DNA of 64,000 nucleotides from Gordonia alkanivorans NBRC 16433 (GCF_000225505.1 NZ_BACI01000120.1:156851-220850), one strand, 5' to 3'. Counted from the stretch's first letter, positions 1-9,728 are shown. Notes: generated by a model not told the origin, from the sequence alone. Numbers and translations: made by a program.

Positions 1-35
1 CCCGCCCGAAGGTCACGCCGCCGAAGCCTTCCGAC

Positions 36-785
36 ATGGCCACGGTCACGGCGACCATCACCACCAAGGGCCTGACCCAGACGACGACGGGCAAGGCCGG
101 TAAGGGCCGCCGCCGCTCCTCACGGGCGGATCGCACCGCCGACCGGTCCGACGATCGCACCAACACCGAGAAGCTCCGGACCGTGCGGGAGACGTCGGCC
201 GGCGGACTCGTCGTCTCCGACCTCGGTCTGCCGATCGACGAGCTGTCCGCCGCGCTGATCGGCCGGGTGGATCGTCGCGGCCGGATGATGTGGTCGCTGC
301 CCAAGGGCCACATCGAAACCGGCGAGACCGCCGAGCAGACCGCGATCCGTGAGGTCGAGGAGGAGACCGGGATCCTGGGCACGGTCGTCGCGCCGCTGGG
401 CAAGATCGACTACTGGTTCGTGAGCGAGGGTCGTCGCATCCACAAGACCGTGCACCACTACCTCCTGCGTTGTGTCGGCGGCGAATTGTCCGACGCCGAC
501 TACGAAGTCAGCGAGGTGGCCTGGGTGCCGTTGCACGAGTTGCCGCGTCGCCTCACGTACTCTGACGAGCGGCGACTCGCCCGGATGGCCCGCGGCGTGA
601 TCGCCGATCTCGCCGCCGACCCGACCCGACTCGCCCAGTCCGAGGCCGACAGCATTCGCACCGAACCCAACGCCTATGAGAAAGCCGCCGCAGCGCGCAA
701 TCAGCGCCGCAACGAGCCCCCGCCCCCGGCTCGTCCGCGCCGGCGACGACGCCGTCCCCGACGGCCCGCGGCCGCCGATGGCTGA
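36..785 (+). CDS. mutT4: NUDIX hydrolase, MutT4-like
   Basis: Likely hydrolyses nucleoside-diphosphate-linked substrates (oxidised nucleotides or diadenosine/ADP-ribose compounds). The Nudix box is intact at about residues 91-113 (G-x5-E, then R105-E106, E109-E110, G112). Residues 1-45 are basic and Ser/Thr-rich, and the C-terminal 35 residues are Pro/Arg-rich, both as in mycobacterial MutT4 (Rv3908). Its position before the DUF6049 and MurJ genes matches the Rv3908-Rv3910 order. The reading frame stays open to the left edge, so the true start could lie outside the window; ATG at 36 is the first visible start. The last 8 bases overlap the next gene (ATGGCTGA), suggesting translational coupling. 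Substrate is not predictable from sequence alone. Confidence 0.85.
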   Translation: MATVTATITTKGLTQTTTGKAGKGRRRSSRADRTADRSDDRTNTEKLRTVRETSAGGLVVSDLGLPIDELSAALIGRVDRRGRMMWSLPKGHIETGETAEQTAIREVEEETGILGTVVAPLGKIDYWFVSEGRRIHKTVHHYLLRCVGGELSDADYEVSEVAWVPLHELPRRLTYSDERRLARMARGVIADLAADPTRLAQSEADSIRTEPNAYEKAAAARNQRRNEPPPPARPRRRRRRPRRPAAADG

Positions 786-3513
786 GCCGCGGCTGTTGCC
801 TGTCCGGTCCGGTCCGTTCTCTCGTCCTTCTCTCCGCCGATCCGAGCGACGCCATGATCGTCGCGGCGGGATCATCGATCCGCGGGTGCAGGTCGTGATC
901 GCGTTGGCCGCGGTGCTGGGGGTCGTCGCACTACTGCTGCTGCCGGGTGTCGCCGCACCGGCCTCCGCCGTACCCGAGACGAGTGCCACCGGGGCGAATC
1001 CCGCCCAGCAGTCGTCGCCGCGGTTCGCACGCATCGTCATCGACTCGATGTCGCCGTCGATCGTCACCACCACCAGCCGGCCGGTGGTGACGGTGAGCGG
1101 TCGTGTCGACAACATCGGCGACCGCTCGATCAGCAACCTGTCGATCCGCCTCGAACGCGGTGATGCCGTCGGGTCGGCCTCGGGACTCCGCACCCAGCTC
1201 GCCGACGACGATCCCGCGGTGGCCGTCGCCGGTCCGTTCGAGGCGCTCAGCGAGTCCCTCGCGCCGGGGGAGAGCGTCGGCTTCCGGATGTCGATGGCGC
1301 TGTCCGCCGGTTCCGGACCCGACGGCCAGGGACTCGGGATCTCCGCGACCGGCGTCTATCCGATGCAGGTCAACGTCAACGGCACCCCCGACTACGGCAA
1401 CCCGGCCCAGGTCGCCGGTTCGCGCATGCTGCTGCCCGTGCTGTCGCTGCCGCCCGACGAGATCCGCGCCCGCGACTACGTCGACCCGACCGCCGACGAG
1501 ACGGGTTCCCCGTCGGTGCCCGGGCTCGGGCCCGACGGTTCGGTCTCGGCTGATCTGGCCAGCCCGGCCCGGATGACGATGCTGTGGCCGATGGCCGCGC
1601 CGCCGCAGCTCGCACCCGGCGTCCTCGGCGGCAGCACCGAGCCCGTCCGGCTCATCAACGAGGACATGGCACGGTCGCTCGACACCGGCGGCCGGTTGAA
1701 CGAACTGCTCAAGGCCTTGCAGAAGGTGGTCGGGGCACCGCCGCGCGAGCAGTCCGGACCACCGTCCTCCGAGCCCCCGGCAGAGAGCCCGGCCGAACCG
1801 GCCCCGGTCGCGGTGCCCGGCTCCGAGAAGCTCGCCGAGAGCATGTGCCTGGCCATCGACCCCGACCTCGTCGTGACCGTCCGCGCGATGTCCCTCGGCT
1901 ATGAGGTGTCGACGAACCCGGCCGACCCGACCTCGGCCGCCCGGCCCGGCAACGGATCCGAGATCGCCGGCCGCTGGCTCGACGACCTGCGGTGGACCGC
2001 GAGCCGGATGTGCGTGGTGGCGTTGCCGTTCGCGCAGGCCGACCTGACGTCGCTCGCCCGGATCGGCAACACCGGACTCACCGAGGCGGCACTCCGCAAG
2101 CCCGCCGACATCGTCGACGCGATCCTGGGCGTGCGCAGCGTGCGAGGCCTGTCCGTGCCCGCGCTCGGCGCCATCGACGACGCCGGTGCGGACGCCCTGG
2201 CCGAGGCCGCGGTGACCTCGACCGCGCTCGCGTCGAACTCGGTCGTCCCCACCGGCCGTCGCGACGACACCGGCCGCTACCGCGTCGGACGCCTCACCGC
2301 CCAGACCTTCGACGCACCCATCACGGCGTCACTCGCGGCGATCGGCACCGCACCGAGCACCCCGGCCCTCACCCCGGAATCGCAGCAGGTCGACCTCACC
2401 GACGAGTCGACGGGGAGTCGACGCCAGAGTGCGATCGCCGCGCTGGCCTACCCGGCGATCGTCGCGCCGCAACCGGATTCGGCCGACGGTTCGAACCCCC
2501 GGATCCCGGTGGCGGGTCGCTCGGCGTTCCTCGTGCCCCCGACCTATTGGTCCCCGACGGTCGCGGATTCGGATGCACTCTTCGCGACCGCGCGCCTGCT
2601 GCTCGAGTCCGGTGCCGCGACGCCGACACCCCTGCCGTCCCTGGTGCAGGAACTGAACACCGCCGGCGCCACCGGCCGCCTGACCAACCCGCCGGGGGTG
2701 GGGCCCGTCGGTCGCGTCGGATCCGTCCTCACGTCGCAGGCGACCGCCGCCATCCGTCGAAACGTCGAGGACAGCTGGCAGTTCGAGGGCGCGCTGGTCC
2801 GGTCGGCCGATGTCGCGGCCACCCCGGAGCGGTACATGTCGCCGCTGCGCGAGGACCAGCTGCGTGCCATCAGGTCCCCTGATGTGGAGGGATCCGCGGT
2901 CTACACGCATCTGCGACGGCTGCAGGAGGAGCGCATCGACGCCGTGGCGTCGACCCTGCACCGCCTCGGTCAGTCCGTGACGATCCTCGACCCCGGCGGC
3001 CGGTACACCCTGGCCTCCGAACGCAGCCCGGTCCTGCTCGCGGTCCGCAACGACCTCGCCCTGCCGGTTCGGGCCCGCCTGACCACCTCCGCGCCCGAGG
3101 GCATCGAGATCGGCGATCTCGGGGTGATCGAGATCCCCGCCCGCGGAACCCGGCAGATCCAGCTCCCCACACGCGGTGAGACCTCCGAGGCCATCACCAT
3201 CGACATCCGGCTGGCCACGGTCACCGGTGTACCCCTCGGTCAGCCGATCACCCTGCAGGTACACACCAACGCCTACGGCAAGCCGCTGTTCTACATCACC
3301 ATCGTCGCCGGCGTGGCGCTCGTGCTGCTGACCGCACGCAGGCTGTGGCACCGGTTCCGCGGTCAGCCCGACCCCGCCGACGCCGACCGTCCCGAACCCG
3401 ACGAACTCGAGCGGATGCTGGCGGGAAGCGGGTATCAGGAGCGACGCCGTACCCTGCAAGGCGAAGGTCGGCCACCCGGAGATGAGCCGGAAGACCACCC
3501 GCACGACCCCTGA
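778..3513 (+). CDS. DUF6049 family membrane-anchored protein (Rv3909-like)
   Basis: Function unknown; 911 aa. It starts with a basic segment followed by a hydrophobic export/anchor segment at about residues 36-57 ending in A-x-A-like sites, carries a long predicted extracytoplasmic region, and ends with one membrane segment at about 830-852 and a ~60-residue charged cytoplasmic tail. This topology and the place between mutT4 and murJ match Rv3909 of M. tuberculosis. ATG at 778 was chosen because it overlaps the mutT4 stop (ATGGCTGA) and gives the signal-like N-terminus; an in-frame ATG at 676 would overlap mutT4 by 110 bases. murJ follows after 17 bases, so the three genes probably form one operon and the protein probably serves the cell envelope (inference). 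Confidence 0.8.
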   Translation: MAEPRLLPVRSGPFSRPSLRRSERRHDRRGGIIDPRVQVVIALAAVLGVVALLLLPGVAAPASAVPETSATGANPAQQSSPRFARIVIDSMSPSIVTTTSRPVVTVSGRVDNIGDRSISNLSIRLERGDAVGSASGLRTQLADDDPAVAVAGPFEALSESLAPGESVGFRMSMALSAGSGPDGQGLGISATGVYPMQVNVNGTPDYGNPAQVAGSRMLLPVLSLPPDEIRARDYVDPTADETGSPSVPGLGPDGSVSADLASPARMTMLWPMAAPPQLAPGVLGGSTEPVRLINEDMARSLDTGGRLNELLKALQKVVGAPPREQSGPPSSEPPAESPAEPAPVAVPGSEKLAESMCLAIDPDLVVTVRAMSLGYEVSTNPADPTSAARPGNGSEIAGRWLDDLRWTASRMCVVALPFAQADLTSLARIGNTGLTEAALRKPADIVDAILGVRSVRGLSVPALGAIDDAGADALAEAAVTSTALASNSVVPTGRRDDTGRYRVGRLTAQTFDAPITASLAAIGTAPSTPALTPESQQVDLTDESTGSRRQSAIAALAYPAIVAPQPDSADGSNPRIPVAGRSAFLVPPTYWSPTVADSDALFATARLLLESGAATPTPLPSLVQELNTAGATGRLTNPPGVGPVGRVGSVLTSQATAAIRRNVEDSWQFEGALVRSADVAATPERYMSPLREDQLRAIRSPDVEGSAVYTHLRRLQEERIDAVASTLHRLGQSVTILDPGGRYTLASERSPVLLAVRNDLALPVRARLTTSAPEGIEIGDLGVIEIPARGTRQIQLPTRGETSEAITIDIRLATVTGVPLGQPITLQVHTNAYGKPLFYITIVAGVALVLLTARRLWHRFRGQPDPADADRPEPDELERMLAGSGYQERRRTLQGEGRPPGDEPEDHPHDP

Positions 3514-3530
3514 TCGAGCACTGAACGAGG

Positions 3531-6500
3531 ATGGCGAAACACCACGTGAACTGGAACGATGTGCCGCGCGAACCGCGGCCGGGGACACCCGGTGCGGTGC
3601 CTCCCCAGCGTCCGGATCGCGCAGCACCCCGCCGGATCCCGCCCGGCTCCGGCCCCGTGCCGCCACCACCGCGGCCCGGCCGGCCGGTCCCGCCGCCTCC
3701 TGCTCCCGGCGCCCGGCATGCCCAGGGACCCGTCGCCGGCGGTCTCCGAGTCGACGCCCCGCCGGCCCGGCCCGGCCGTCTGGACGCGGCCGGCTACCAC
3801 GAACGACACAGCGGTGAGACCGACGCCGTCAACACCGGGTCGTCGAAGACGGTGACCGCCGGCGACGACTCGTCGTCGACCGGTCTGGCGCGCGACTCCG
3901 ACTCGAGCATCCTGCGGACCAGTGGCTCGATCGCCATCGCGACCCTCTTCAGTCGCATCACCGGCTTCCTGCGCACCGTTCTGATCCTGGCGATGCTCGG
4001 TTCGGGCATCGCCTCGGCGTTCCAGGCCGCCGACGTGCTGCCGAACATGATCGCCGAGGTCGTGCTGGGCGCCGTGCTCACGGCCATCGTCATCCCGCTC
4101 CTCGCGCGCGCGGAGGCCGAAGACGAAGACGGTGGTCAGGGGTTCCTCAACCGCATCTTCACGATCACCGTGGTGGTGCTCGGCTCGGCGACGGTCCTGG
4201 CCGTCATCGCGGCGCCACTGCTGACCTACCTGAATCTCGGTGACGGACAGGTCAACCGGGACCTGTCCACCCACCTCGCGTACCTGTTGCTGCCGGAGAT
4301 CCTGTTCTACGGGCTCTCCGCACTATTCATCGCCGTGCTCAACCTGCGCGGCCTGTTCAAACCGGGCGCTTGGGCTCCGGTGCTGAACAACGTCGTCCAG
4401 ATCACGACCCTCGTGCTGTACGCCCTGGTGCCCGGCGAGATCACTCTCAACCCGGTCCGGATGAGCGATCCGAAGCTGCTCGTCCTGGGTATCGGCTGCA
4501 CTCTCGGCGTGGTGCTGCAGGCCATGGTCCTGGTGCCGTTCCTGCGTAAGGCCGGGGTGCATCTGAAGCTGGAATGGGGCATCGACGCCCGGCTGCGCCA
4601 GTTCGGCAACATGGCGCTGGCGATCGTCGCCTACGTCGCCCTGCTGCAGGTCGGTCTCATCGCGACGTACCGGATCGCCGCCTCCGCCGAGGAGTCCGGC
4701 GTCAGCATCTACTTCACCCACTGGCAGTTGCTGCAGCTGCCCTACGGCGTGCTCGGCGTGACCATCCTGACCGCGATCATGCCGCGACTGTCGCGCAACG
4801 CGGCCGCCGACGACACGAAAGCCGTGGTCGACGATCTGTCGCTGGCCACCCGACTGACGATGGTCGCGCTGGTTCCCGTCGTGGCGTTCATGACCTTCTT
4901 CGGGCCGGCCATCGCCATCGCGGTGTTCAACTTCGGCCGGTTCGACGCCGCCGACGCCTCCCAGCTGGGTTCAGTGCTCGCCTGGGGTGCGTTCACGCTG
5001 ATCCCGTACTCGATGACACTCGTCCAGCTACGCGTCTTCTACGCCCGTGAGGACGCCTGGACCCCGACCTTCATCGCGCTCGGCATCACCGTGGTCAAGG
5101 TGACGTCGTCGTACATGGGCCCCGTCCTGTTCGACGACCCGTCGAACGTCGTGCGGTGGCTCGCCCTGTCCAATGGGCTGGGCTACCTGGTCGGCGCCAT
5201 CGTCGGCCACTATCTGCTCCGCAGCCGCCTGCGCGGCGCACGACTGACGAACGTCGCCCGCACCACGCTGGTGACCTTCGCGGTCTCCCTCAGCGTCTCG
5301 GCGGTCGTGTGGGCAGTCGCCAAGATGTCCGGCCTCGATCACATGATCGGCTGGCTCGGCAAGGTCGGCTCGGTGCTCTACCTCGTCCTCACTGCGGTCG
5401 TCGTGCTGTCGGTGACCTACGCGGGTCTGGCCGCCGCGCGGGTGCCGGACGTGGTCGCGATCGGCAACTCGGTGCGTCGTCTCCTCGGCCGGTTCATCCC
5501 GGCCCTCGCGCCGCCCGCAGAGCCCGAACGCGAACAGTCCCCGGCGATCACAGTTCAGTTTCCGCGCGTCTCTGCCGACGAATCGCTCCCGTACTCTGGT
5601 CAGGTACAAGTGCTGCGCCGTTTCGACAGGGGTACCGCGACGTGGCAGTCCTACTCTGTGCACTCCGGCGGCGCGATCGGCGCCGGCCGGGATGTACGTC
5701 CCATCCCAGAGCGTGCACCGGTTCCGCGCGACATCAGATACCGGAGGAAAGGAGTCCGTCGCGTGAGTGACAGCGAGATCGACACGACTGCGCCCACCGG
5801 GTCGCCCGTCGAATCCGGTCCCGGCGAATCCCATTCCGCCGAATCCCATTCCGCCGAATCCCATTCCGCCGAACCCCATTCCGCCGGACCCCAGACTCCC
5901 TCCACACCCGCTCACGCCCCGACCCCGGATGCGGCGGCTGCTGCCCCCGCTCCGGAGGTCGCCCGTCGACGCGGCCCGCGCCTGATCCCGGGTGCGGCGG
6001 TCGCCGGCGGCCGATACCGACTCCTCGAACAGCACGGCGGCACCCGCGGTCTGCAGTTCTGGCGCGCCCAGGACATCAACCTCGACCGCGAGGTGGCACT
6101 GACCTTCGTCGACGCGGACCAGCTCGCCCCGCCGCTCGAGCGCGGACAGGCGATCAAGGCGACCGACCAGGGACCCCAGGCGGTCCTCTCGCGGACCCTG
6201 CGCCTCGGACAGATCACCTCCGACGGCGTGGCCCGGGTGCTCGACGTCGTGCGCGGCTCCTCCGGCGGCATCGTGGTCGCCGAGTGGGTGCCCGGCTCGT
6301 CGCTCGCCGACGTCGCCCGGTCCGAGCCGTCCCCGATCGGTGCCGCTCGTGCCGTGCGCTCGCTGGCCGCGGCCGCCGAGATCGCCCACCGTTCGGGCGG
6401 CGCACTGTCGATCGACCATCCCGACCGCATCCGGATCAGCCACGACGGCAACGCGGTTCTCGCCTTCCCGGGCACACTCGCCGGAGACGACAAGGCCTCC

Positions 6501-7520
6501 GACGTGCGCGGACTCGGCGCGGTGCTCTACGCCCTCCTGCTCAACCGGTGGACCCTCGATCCCGAGAACGGCTCGCGACTCGTCACCACCGAGGACGTCA
6601 CCGAACCGATCGGCGGAATCCCGGTGGCCGCACCGGGTGAGAACGGTCAGCCGCTTGAACCGAGGGCGGCCAAGCCCGACATCCCGTTCGAGATCTCGGC
6701 CGTCGCAGCGCGTGCGCTCGACGGCACCCGCGGGATCCGGACCGCGGCGACGGTCCAGCATGTCCTCGACCAGGCAACGGTCGTTGACCTCAACACCGAC
6801 ATGCTGCCCGCCATCACCGACGCCGACGCGCCGCCGCCGGTCTCGGTGGCGCCGCGGGTCGGCAGCGCCGAGCACAAGCCGGGACGCAAGAACCTGGCAC
6901 TGCTGATCGGCGCAGGCCTGCTCGCGATCTTCGTGGTCATCGCGCTGATCGTCGGAGCCACCAACGTCTTCGGGAGCGGTGACGGCTCGAGTGACATCGA
7001 CTCGATCCTGACCACCACCGAGCCGGCACCGCCGGGCGAACCGGCCCCCGGGGCGAATGCACCCACCGAGGCCCCGCCGGCGCAGGACATCGCGCTCCGG
7101 TCGGTGACCGTGGCCGACTTCTCGTCGCAGCCGCCGGACAACTCGGCCAATGTCGGCAATGTGATCACCGGTGCCGCGCCGCCGTGGCAGACCGACAACT
7201 ATCGGGGCCGTCCCGAGTTCGGCGGTCTGAAGCCGGGCCTGGGGCTGATGTTCGACCTCGGGGACGAGCGCGCCGTGAAGTCGGTGACCATCGAGACCCC
7301 GACCCCGGGTTTCGACGTCGAGATCCGCACCTCGCCGAACGCGAAGCCCGCCTTCGCCCGGACCACCCCGGTGGCCGCGGGTCGTGTCGATCAGAACACC
7401 ACGACCATCCGGATCGCGTCTCCGCAAGCCAGCCGCTACGTGATGGTGTGGATCACCACGCTGCCACCTGCGGCGGGCGGCTACCAGGCCGAGGTCGGCC
7501 GCGTCACGATGGCGGGCTGA
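3531..7520 (+). CDS. murJ: MurJ lipid II flippase fused to a pseudokinase domain (MviN)
   Basis: Flips lipid II across the membrane for peptidoglycan synthesis. Domains in order over 1329 aa: Pro-rich cytoplasmic N-terminus (1-~125), polytopic MurJ/MviN core (~130-650), linker, protein-kinase-like domain (~825-1090), one membrane segment (~1120-1145) and an extracytoplasmic C-terminal domain (~1150-1329). The kinase-like part is a pseudokinase: the VAIK lysine is Thr (VALTF) and no HRD or DFG motif is visible. In mycobacteria PknB phosphorylates this domain and FhaA binds it (known). The linker carries four 15-bp tandem repeats. A strong Shine-Dalgarno (GGAGGAAAGGAG) lies 8 bases before an in-frame GTG at 5763, so the pseudokinase half may also be made separately. 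Confidence 0.92.
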   Translation: MAKHHVNWNDVPREPRPGTPGAVPPQRPDRAAPRRIPPGSGPVPPPPRPGRPVPPPPAPGARHAQGPVAGGLRVDAPPARPGRLDAAGYHERHSGETDAVNTGSSKTVTAGDDSSSTGLARDSDSSILRTSGSIAIATLFSRITGFLRTVLILAMLGSGIASAFQAADVLPNMIAEVVLGAVLTAIVIPLLARAEAEDEDGGQGFLNRIFTITVVVLGSATVLAVIAAPLLTYLNLGDGQVNRDLSTHLAYLLLPEILFYGLSALFIAVLNLRGLFKPGAWAPVLNNVVQITTLVLYALVPGEITLNPVRMSDPKLLVLGIGCTLGVVLQAMVLVPFLRKAGVHLKLEWGIDARLRQFGNMALAIVAYVALLQVGLIATYRIAASAEESGVSIYFTHWQLLQLPYGVLGVTILTAIMPRLSRNAAADDTKAVVDDLSLATRLTMVALVPVVAFMTFFGPAIAIAVFNFGRFDAADASQLGSVLAWGAFTLIPYSMTLVQLRVFYAREDAWTPTFIALGITVVKVTSSYMGPVLFDDPSNVVRWLALSNGLGYLVGAIVGHYLLRSRLRGARLTNVARTTLVTFAVSLSVSAVVWAVAKMSGLDHMIGWLGKVGSVLYLVLTAVVVLSVTYAGLAAARVPDVVAIGNSVRRLLGRFIPALAPPAEPEREQSPAITVQFPRVSADESLPYSGQVQVLRRFDRGTATWQSYSVHSGGAIGAGRDVRPIPERAPVPRDIRYRRKGVRRVSDSEIDTTAPTGSPVESGPGESHSAESHSAESHSAEPHSAGPQTPSTPAHAPTPDAAAAAPAPEVARRRGPRLIPGAAVAGGRYRLLEQHGGTRGLQFWRAQDINLDREVALTFVDADQLAPPLERGQAIKATDQGPQAVLSRTLRLGQITSDGVARVLDVVRGSSGGIVVAEWVPGSSLADVARSEPSPIGAARAVRSLAAAAEIAHRSGGALSIDHPDRIRISHDGNAVLAFPGTLAGDDKASDVRGLGAVLYALLLNRWTLDPENGSRLVTTEDVTEPIGGIPVAAPGENGQPLEPRAAKPDIPFEISAVAARALDGTRGIRTAATVQHVLDQATVVDLNTDMLPAITDADAPPPVSVAPRVGSAEHKPGRKNLALLIGAGLLAIFVVIALIVGATNVFGSGDGSSDIDSILTTTEPAPPGEPAPGANAPTEAPPAQDIALRSVTVADFSSQPPDNSANVGNVITGAAPPWQTDNYRGRPEFGGLKPGLGLMFDLGDERAVKSVTIETPTPGFDVEIRTSPNAKPAFARTTPVAAGRVDQNTTTIRIASPQASRYVMVWITTLPPAAGGYQAEVGRVTMAG
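5743..5765 (+). promoter_or_regulatory. Internal ribosome binding site and in-frame GTG inside murJ
   Basis: GGAGGAAAGGAG at 5743-5754 is followed by 8 bases and GTG at 5763-5765, which is codon 745 of murJ. Initiation here would give a 585-aa protein made of the repeat linker, pseudokinase, membrane segment and outer domain. What is seen is the SD and the in-frame start; use in the cell is inference. Confidence 0.55.
5826..5885 (+). repeat. Four 15-bp tandem repeats in the murJ linker
   Basis: Three identical copies of GAATCCCATTCCGCC plus a fourth with one change (GAACCCC...) encode E-S-H-S-A three times and then E-P-H-S-A. The repeat length is a multiple of three, so copy-number change would keep the frame. 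It lies just after the possible internal start at 5763. Confidence 0.95.
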
Positions 7521-7663
7521 CCGACTCGTTCGTGGCCGACCAGCATCCAAGAGCTCATCGGACGCGCTGAGGATGCAGACCTGGCTGCGGCCCGCGCGCC
7601 AGACCTGCGTCGATGACGATGCGGCCGATCGCGACAACTCATTACGGTGTGCCGCGGGTGGGT

Positions 7664-7669
7664 CTACTG
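7664..7669 (+). promoter_or_regulatory. Possible -10 element of a leaderless ktrB transcript
   Basis: TACTGT lies 9 bases before the GTG start of ktrB, and no Shine-Dalgarno is seen. This spacing would fit a leaderless mRNA. A -35 element is not clear. No recognisable riboswitch was seen in the 158-base gap after murJ. Confidence 0.3.
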
Positions 7670-7678
7670 TGAGCGGTC

Positions 7679-9070
7679 GTGACTGCCCTTTTCCGTGTAC
7701 ACCCCTGGGGGATTGTTCGGCGTGCCGCGGCTCGCGCAGTGTTGACCCCGGCTCGCGTGGTTGCGTTGGGATTCGCGGCCGCCATCGCGGCGGGGACGAT
7801 GCTGTTGATGCTGCCTGTCTCCACGCGTACCGGAGCAGGTGCGAGCCTGGTAGACGCACTGTTCACCTCTACATCGGCGACGTGCCTGACCGGACTCATC
7901 GTCACCGACACACCGGTGTACTGGTCCGGGTTCGGGCAAGGCGTGATTCTTGCGCTGATCCAAGTCGGCGGTCTGGGAATCATGACGATGGCCTCGTTGG
8001 TCGGGTTGTTGCTGGCGAACCGAATCGGCCTCAAAGCCAGACTCAACACCGCCGCCGAAGCTCGCGCATCGGGGCTGGGCGACGTTCGCTCCGTCGTCAT
8101 CGGAGTGGTGCGGGTCAGCCTCTTGTTCGAGGCCGTCATCGCTGCGGCGCTGACAGCCCGGTTCGCCCTCGGCTACGACCACACCCCTCTACGCGCACTG
8201 TGGCTTGGTGTGTTCCACTCGATCTCAGCGTTCAACAACGCTGGGTTCGCTCTGTACAGCGACAACATGATCGGTTTCGCTGAGGACCCGTGGATCTGTC
8301 TGCCGTTGATGATCGCGGTCATCGCCGGCGGATTGGGCTTCCCCGTCCTGTTCGAGATCGGACGCCGAGTCCGCAAGAACCGCTCAAACTACGTCTCACG
8401 CAGGTGGAGCCTGCACACCCGCCTGACCACTGTGATGACCGCGATCCTGCTGGCGGTGGGTTTCGGATCGGTGCTGGCATTGGAGTGGTTCGGCACCTTG
8501 CAACACCACGGCCTCGGTTCAAAGTTGCTCATCGCTGCTTTCCAGGGAGTGATGCCACGCACTGCCGGATTCAACAGCGTGGACTATGCGCAGATGGACG
8601 ACGCGACCCTGTTGATCACAGATGTGCTGATGTTCATCGGCGGCGGCAGTGGCGGCACCGCAGGCGGAATCAAGGTGACCACCTTCGCGGTGCTGCTCGT
8701 CGTCATCATCGCCGAAGTCCGAGGAGAGAAATCAGTAACGGTGTTCGACCGACGTATCGATCCGCGCCTTCAGCGTCAGGCCCTCACGGTCGCAGCCATC
8801 GGCATTGCCCTCGTGGTCGTACCGACCGTGCTGCTTCTTGCCGGGACCACCTTCGACCTCAACGCCTTACTGTTCGAGGTCACATCGGCCTTCGCGACCG
8901 TCGGGCTGTCGACCGGGATCACCGCCGCACTTCCGCTCTGGGGACAACTGTTGCTGATCGTGCTGATGTATCTCGGCCGGATCGGACCCATCACCCTCGT
9001 AAGTGCTCTCGCAGCGCGCCAGCGAAGTCGGCGCTACGAACTACCCACAGAAAGGCCCTTCATTGGCTAG
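7679..9070 (+). CDS. ktrB: KtrB/TrkH-type potassium transporter membrane subunit
   Basis: Integral membrane subunit of a K+ uptake system; 463 aa with the four-fold membrane-pore-membrane layout of the SKT family. The four selectivity-filter segments can be read in order: TSATCLTG, SAFNNAGF, RTAGFNS and TVGLSTG, each with the key glycine. Start GTG at 7679. The next gene, encoding the regulatory RCK subunit, overlaps its end by 8 bases, so the two form one transport unit. Base use is a little less GC-rich than in murJ, and the pair is not present here in M. tuberculosis, where murJ is followed by sigM, so acquisition or rearrangement is likely. Ktr rather than Trk is chosen from length and the two-gene arrangement. 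Confidence 0.88.
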   Translation: MTALFRVHPWGIVRRAAARAVLTPARVVALGFAAAIAAGTMLLMLPVSTRTGAGASLVDALFTSTSATCLTGLIVTDTPVYWSGFGQGVILALIQVGGLGIMTMASLVGLLLANRIGLKARLNTAAEARASGLGDVRSVVIGVVRVSLLFEAVIAAALTARFALGYDHTPLRALWLGVFHSISAFNNAGFALYSDNMIGFAEDPWICLPLMIAVIAGGLGFPVLFEIGRRVRKNRSNYVSRRWSLHTRLTTVMTAILLAVGFGSVLALEWFGTLQHHGLGSKLLIAAFQGVMPRTAGFNSVDYAQMDDATLLITDVLMFIGGGSGGTAGGIKVTTFAVLLVVIIAEVRGEKSVTVFDRRIDPRLQRQALTVAAIGIALVVVPTVLLLAGTTFDLNALLFEVTSAFATVGLSTGITAALPLWGQLLLIVLMYLGRIGPITLVSALAARQRSRRYELPTERPFIG

Positions 9071-9728
9071 GCAAACACCCTCCGACGTCGTGGTGGTACT
9101 CGGACTCGGACGCTTCGGCAAGTCGTTGGCCCTCGAACTGATGAACCAAGGCACTGAAGTACTCGGCCTCGACGCCAGCGAGGCGGTGGTGCAAAAGCTC
9201 GCACACCGCCTCACCCACGCCGCCGTGGTCGACACCACCGACGAGGAATCGTTACGGCAACTCTCCGTCGACGAATACGACCGCGCCGTGGTCGGAATCG
9301 GCTCCGACCTCGAAGCGAGCCTGCTCACCGCTTCCGCCCTGATCAATCTGAACGTCCCCAACATCTGGGCCAAAGCGATCAGCCACTCCCACGCCAAGAT
9401 CCTCACCCAAATCGGGGTCCACCACGTGGTGCGACCCGAACACGACATGGGTAAACGGGTCGCCCACGTTGTCCGTGGTCGCATGATCGACTACATCGAA
9501 TTCGACGACGGCTTCGCGATGGTGAAAACGTCCCCGCCACCCTTCACTCTCGGCCGCCCGCTCGCCGAAACCACCATCCGTTCAAAGTTCGGTGTCACCG
9601 TGGTCGCAATCAAACGTCCCGGCGAAGGATTCACCTACGCCACCGCCGACACCATCCTCTCCCCCGGTGACACCATCATCGTCTCTGGAAAGGTCCGCGA
9701 TGCCGAACGATTCGCGGAACAGACCTGA
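9063..9728 (+). CDS. ktrA: KtrA/TrkA-type RCK regulatory subunit
   Basis: Cytoplasmic nucleotide-binding subunit that gates KtrB. The Rossmann motif G-L-G-R-F-G is at about residues 14-19, followed by an RCK_N domain (to ~140) and a TrkA_C/RCK_C domain (~145-221); 221 aa is the usual KtrA length. The chosen start is TTG at 9063, inside the last codons of ktrB, because it places the protein start just before the Rossmann strand and has AGAAAGG a few bases upstream. An ATG at 9003 in the same frame would give 20 extra residues with no match to the family. The 230 bases after the stop hold nothing recognisable before the convergent desaturase gene. Confidence 0.87.
   Translation: MARQTPSDVVVVLGLGRFGKSLALELMNQGTEVLGLDASEAVVQKLAHRLTHAAVVDTTDEESLRQLSVDEYDRAVVGIGSDLEASLLTASALINLNVPNIWAKAISHSHAKILTQIGVHHVVRPEHDMGKRVAHVVRGRMIDYIEFDDGFAMVKTSPPPFTLGRPLAETTIRSKFGVTVVAIKRPGEGFTYATADTILSPGDTIIVSGKVRDAERFAEQT

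Noticed and set aside
7521..7678. A c-di-AMP or K+ riboswitch before ktrB
   Set aside because: Only 158 bases with no recognisable riboswitch core; a leaderless start seems more likely.
5028..7859. Long open frame on the minus strand opposite murJ (about 940 codons)
   Set aside because: Same shadow effect; the opposite frame encodes a clear MurJ-pseudokinase protein.
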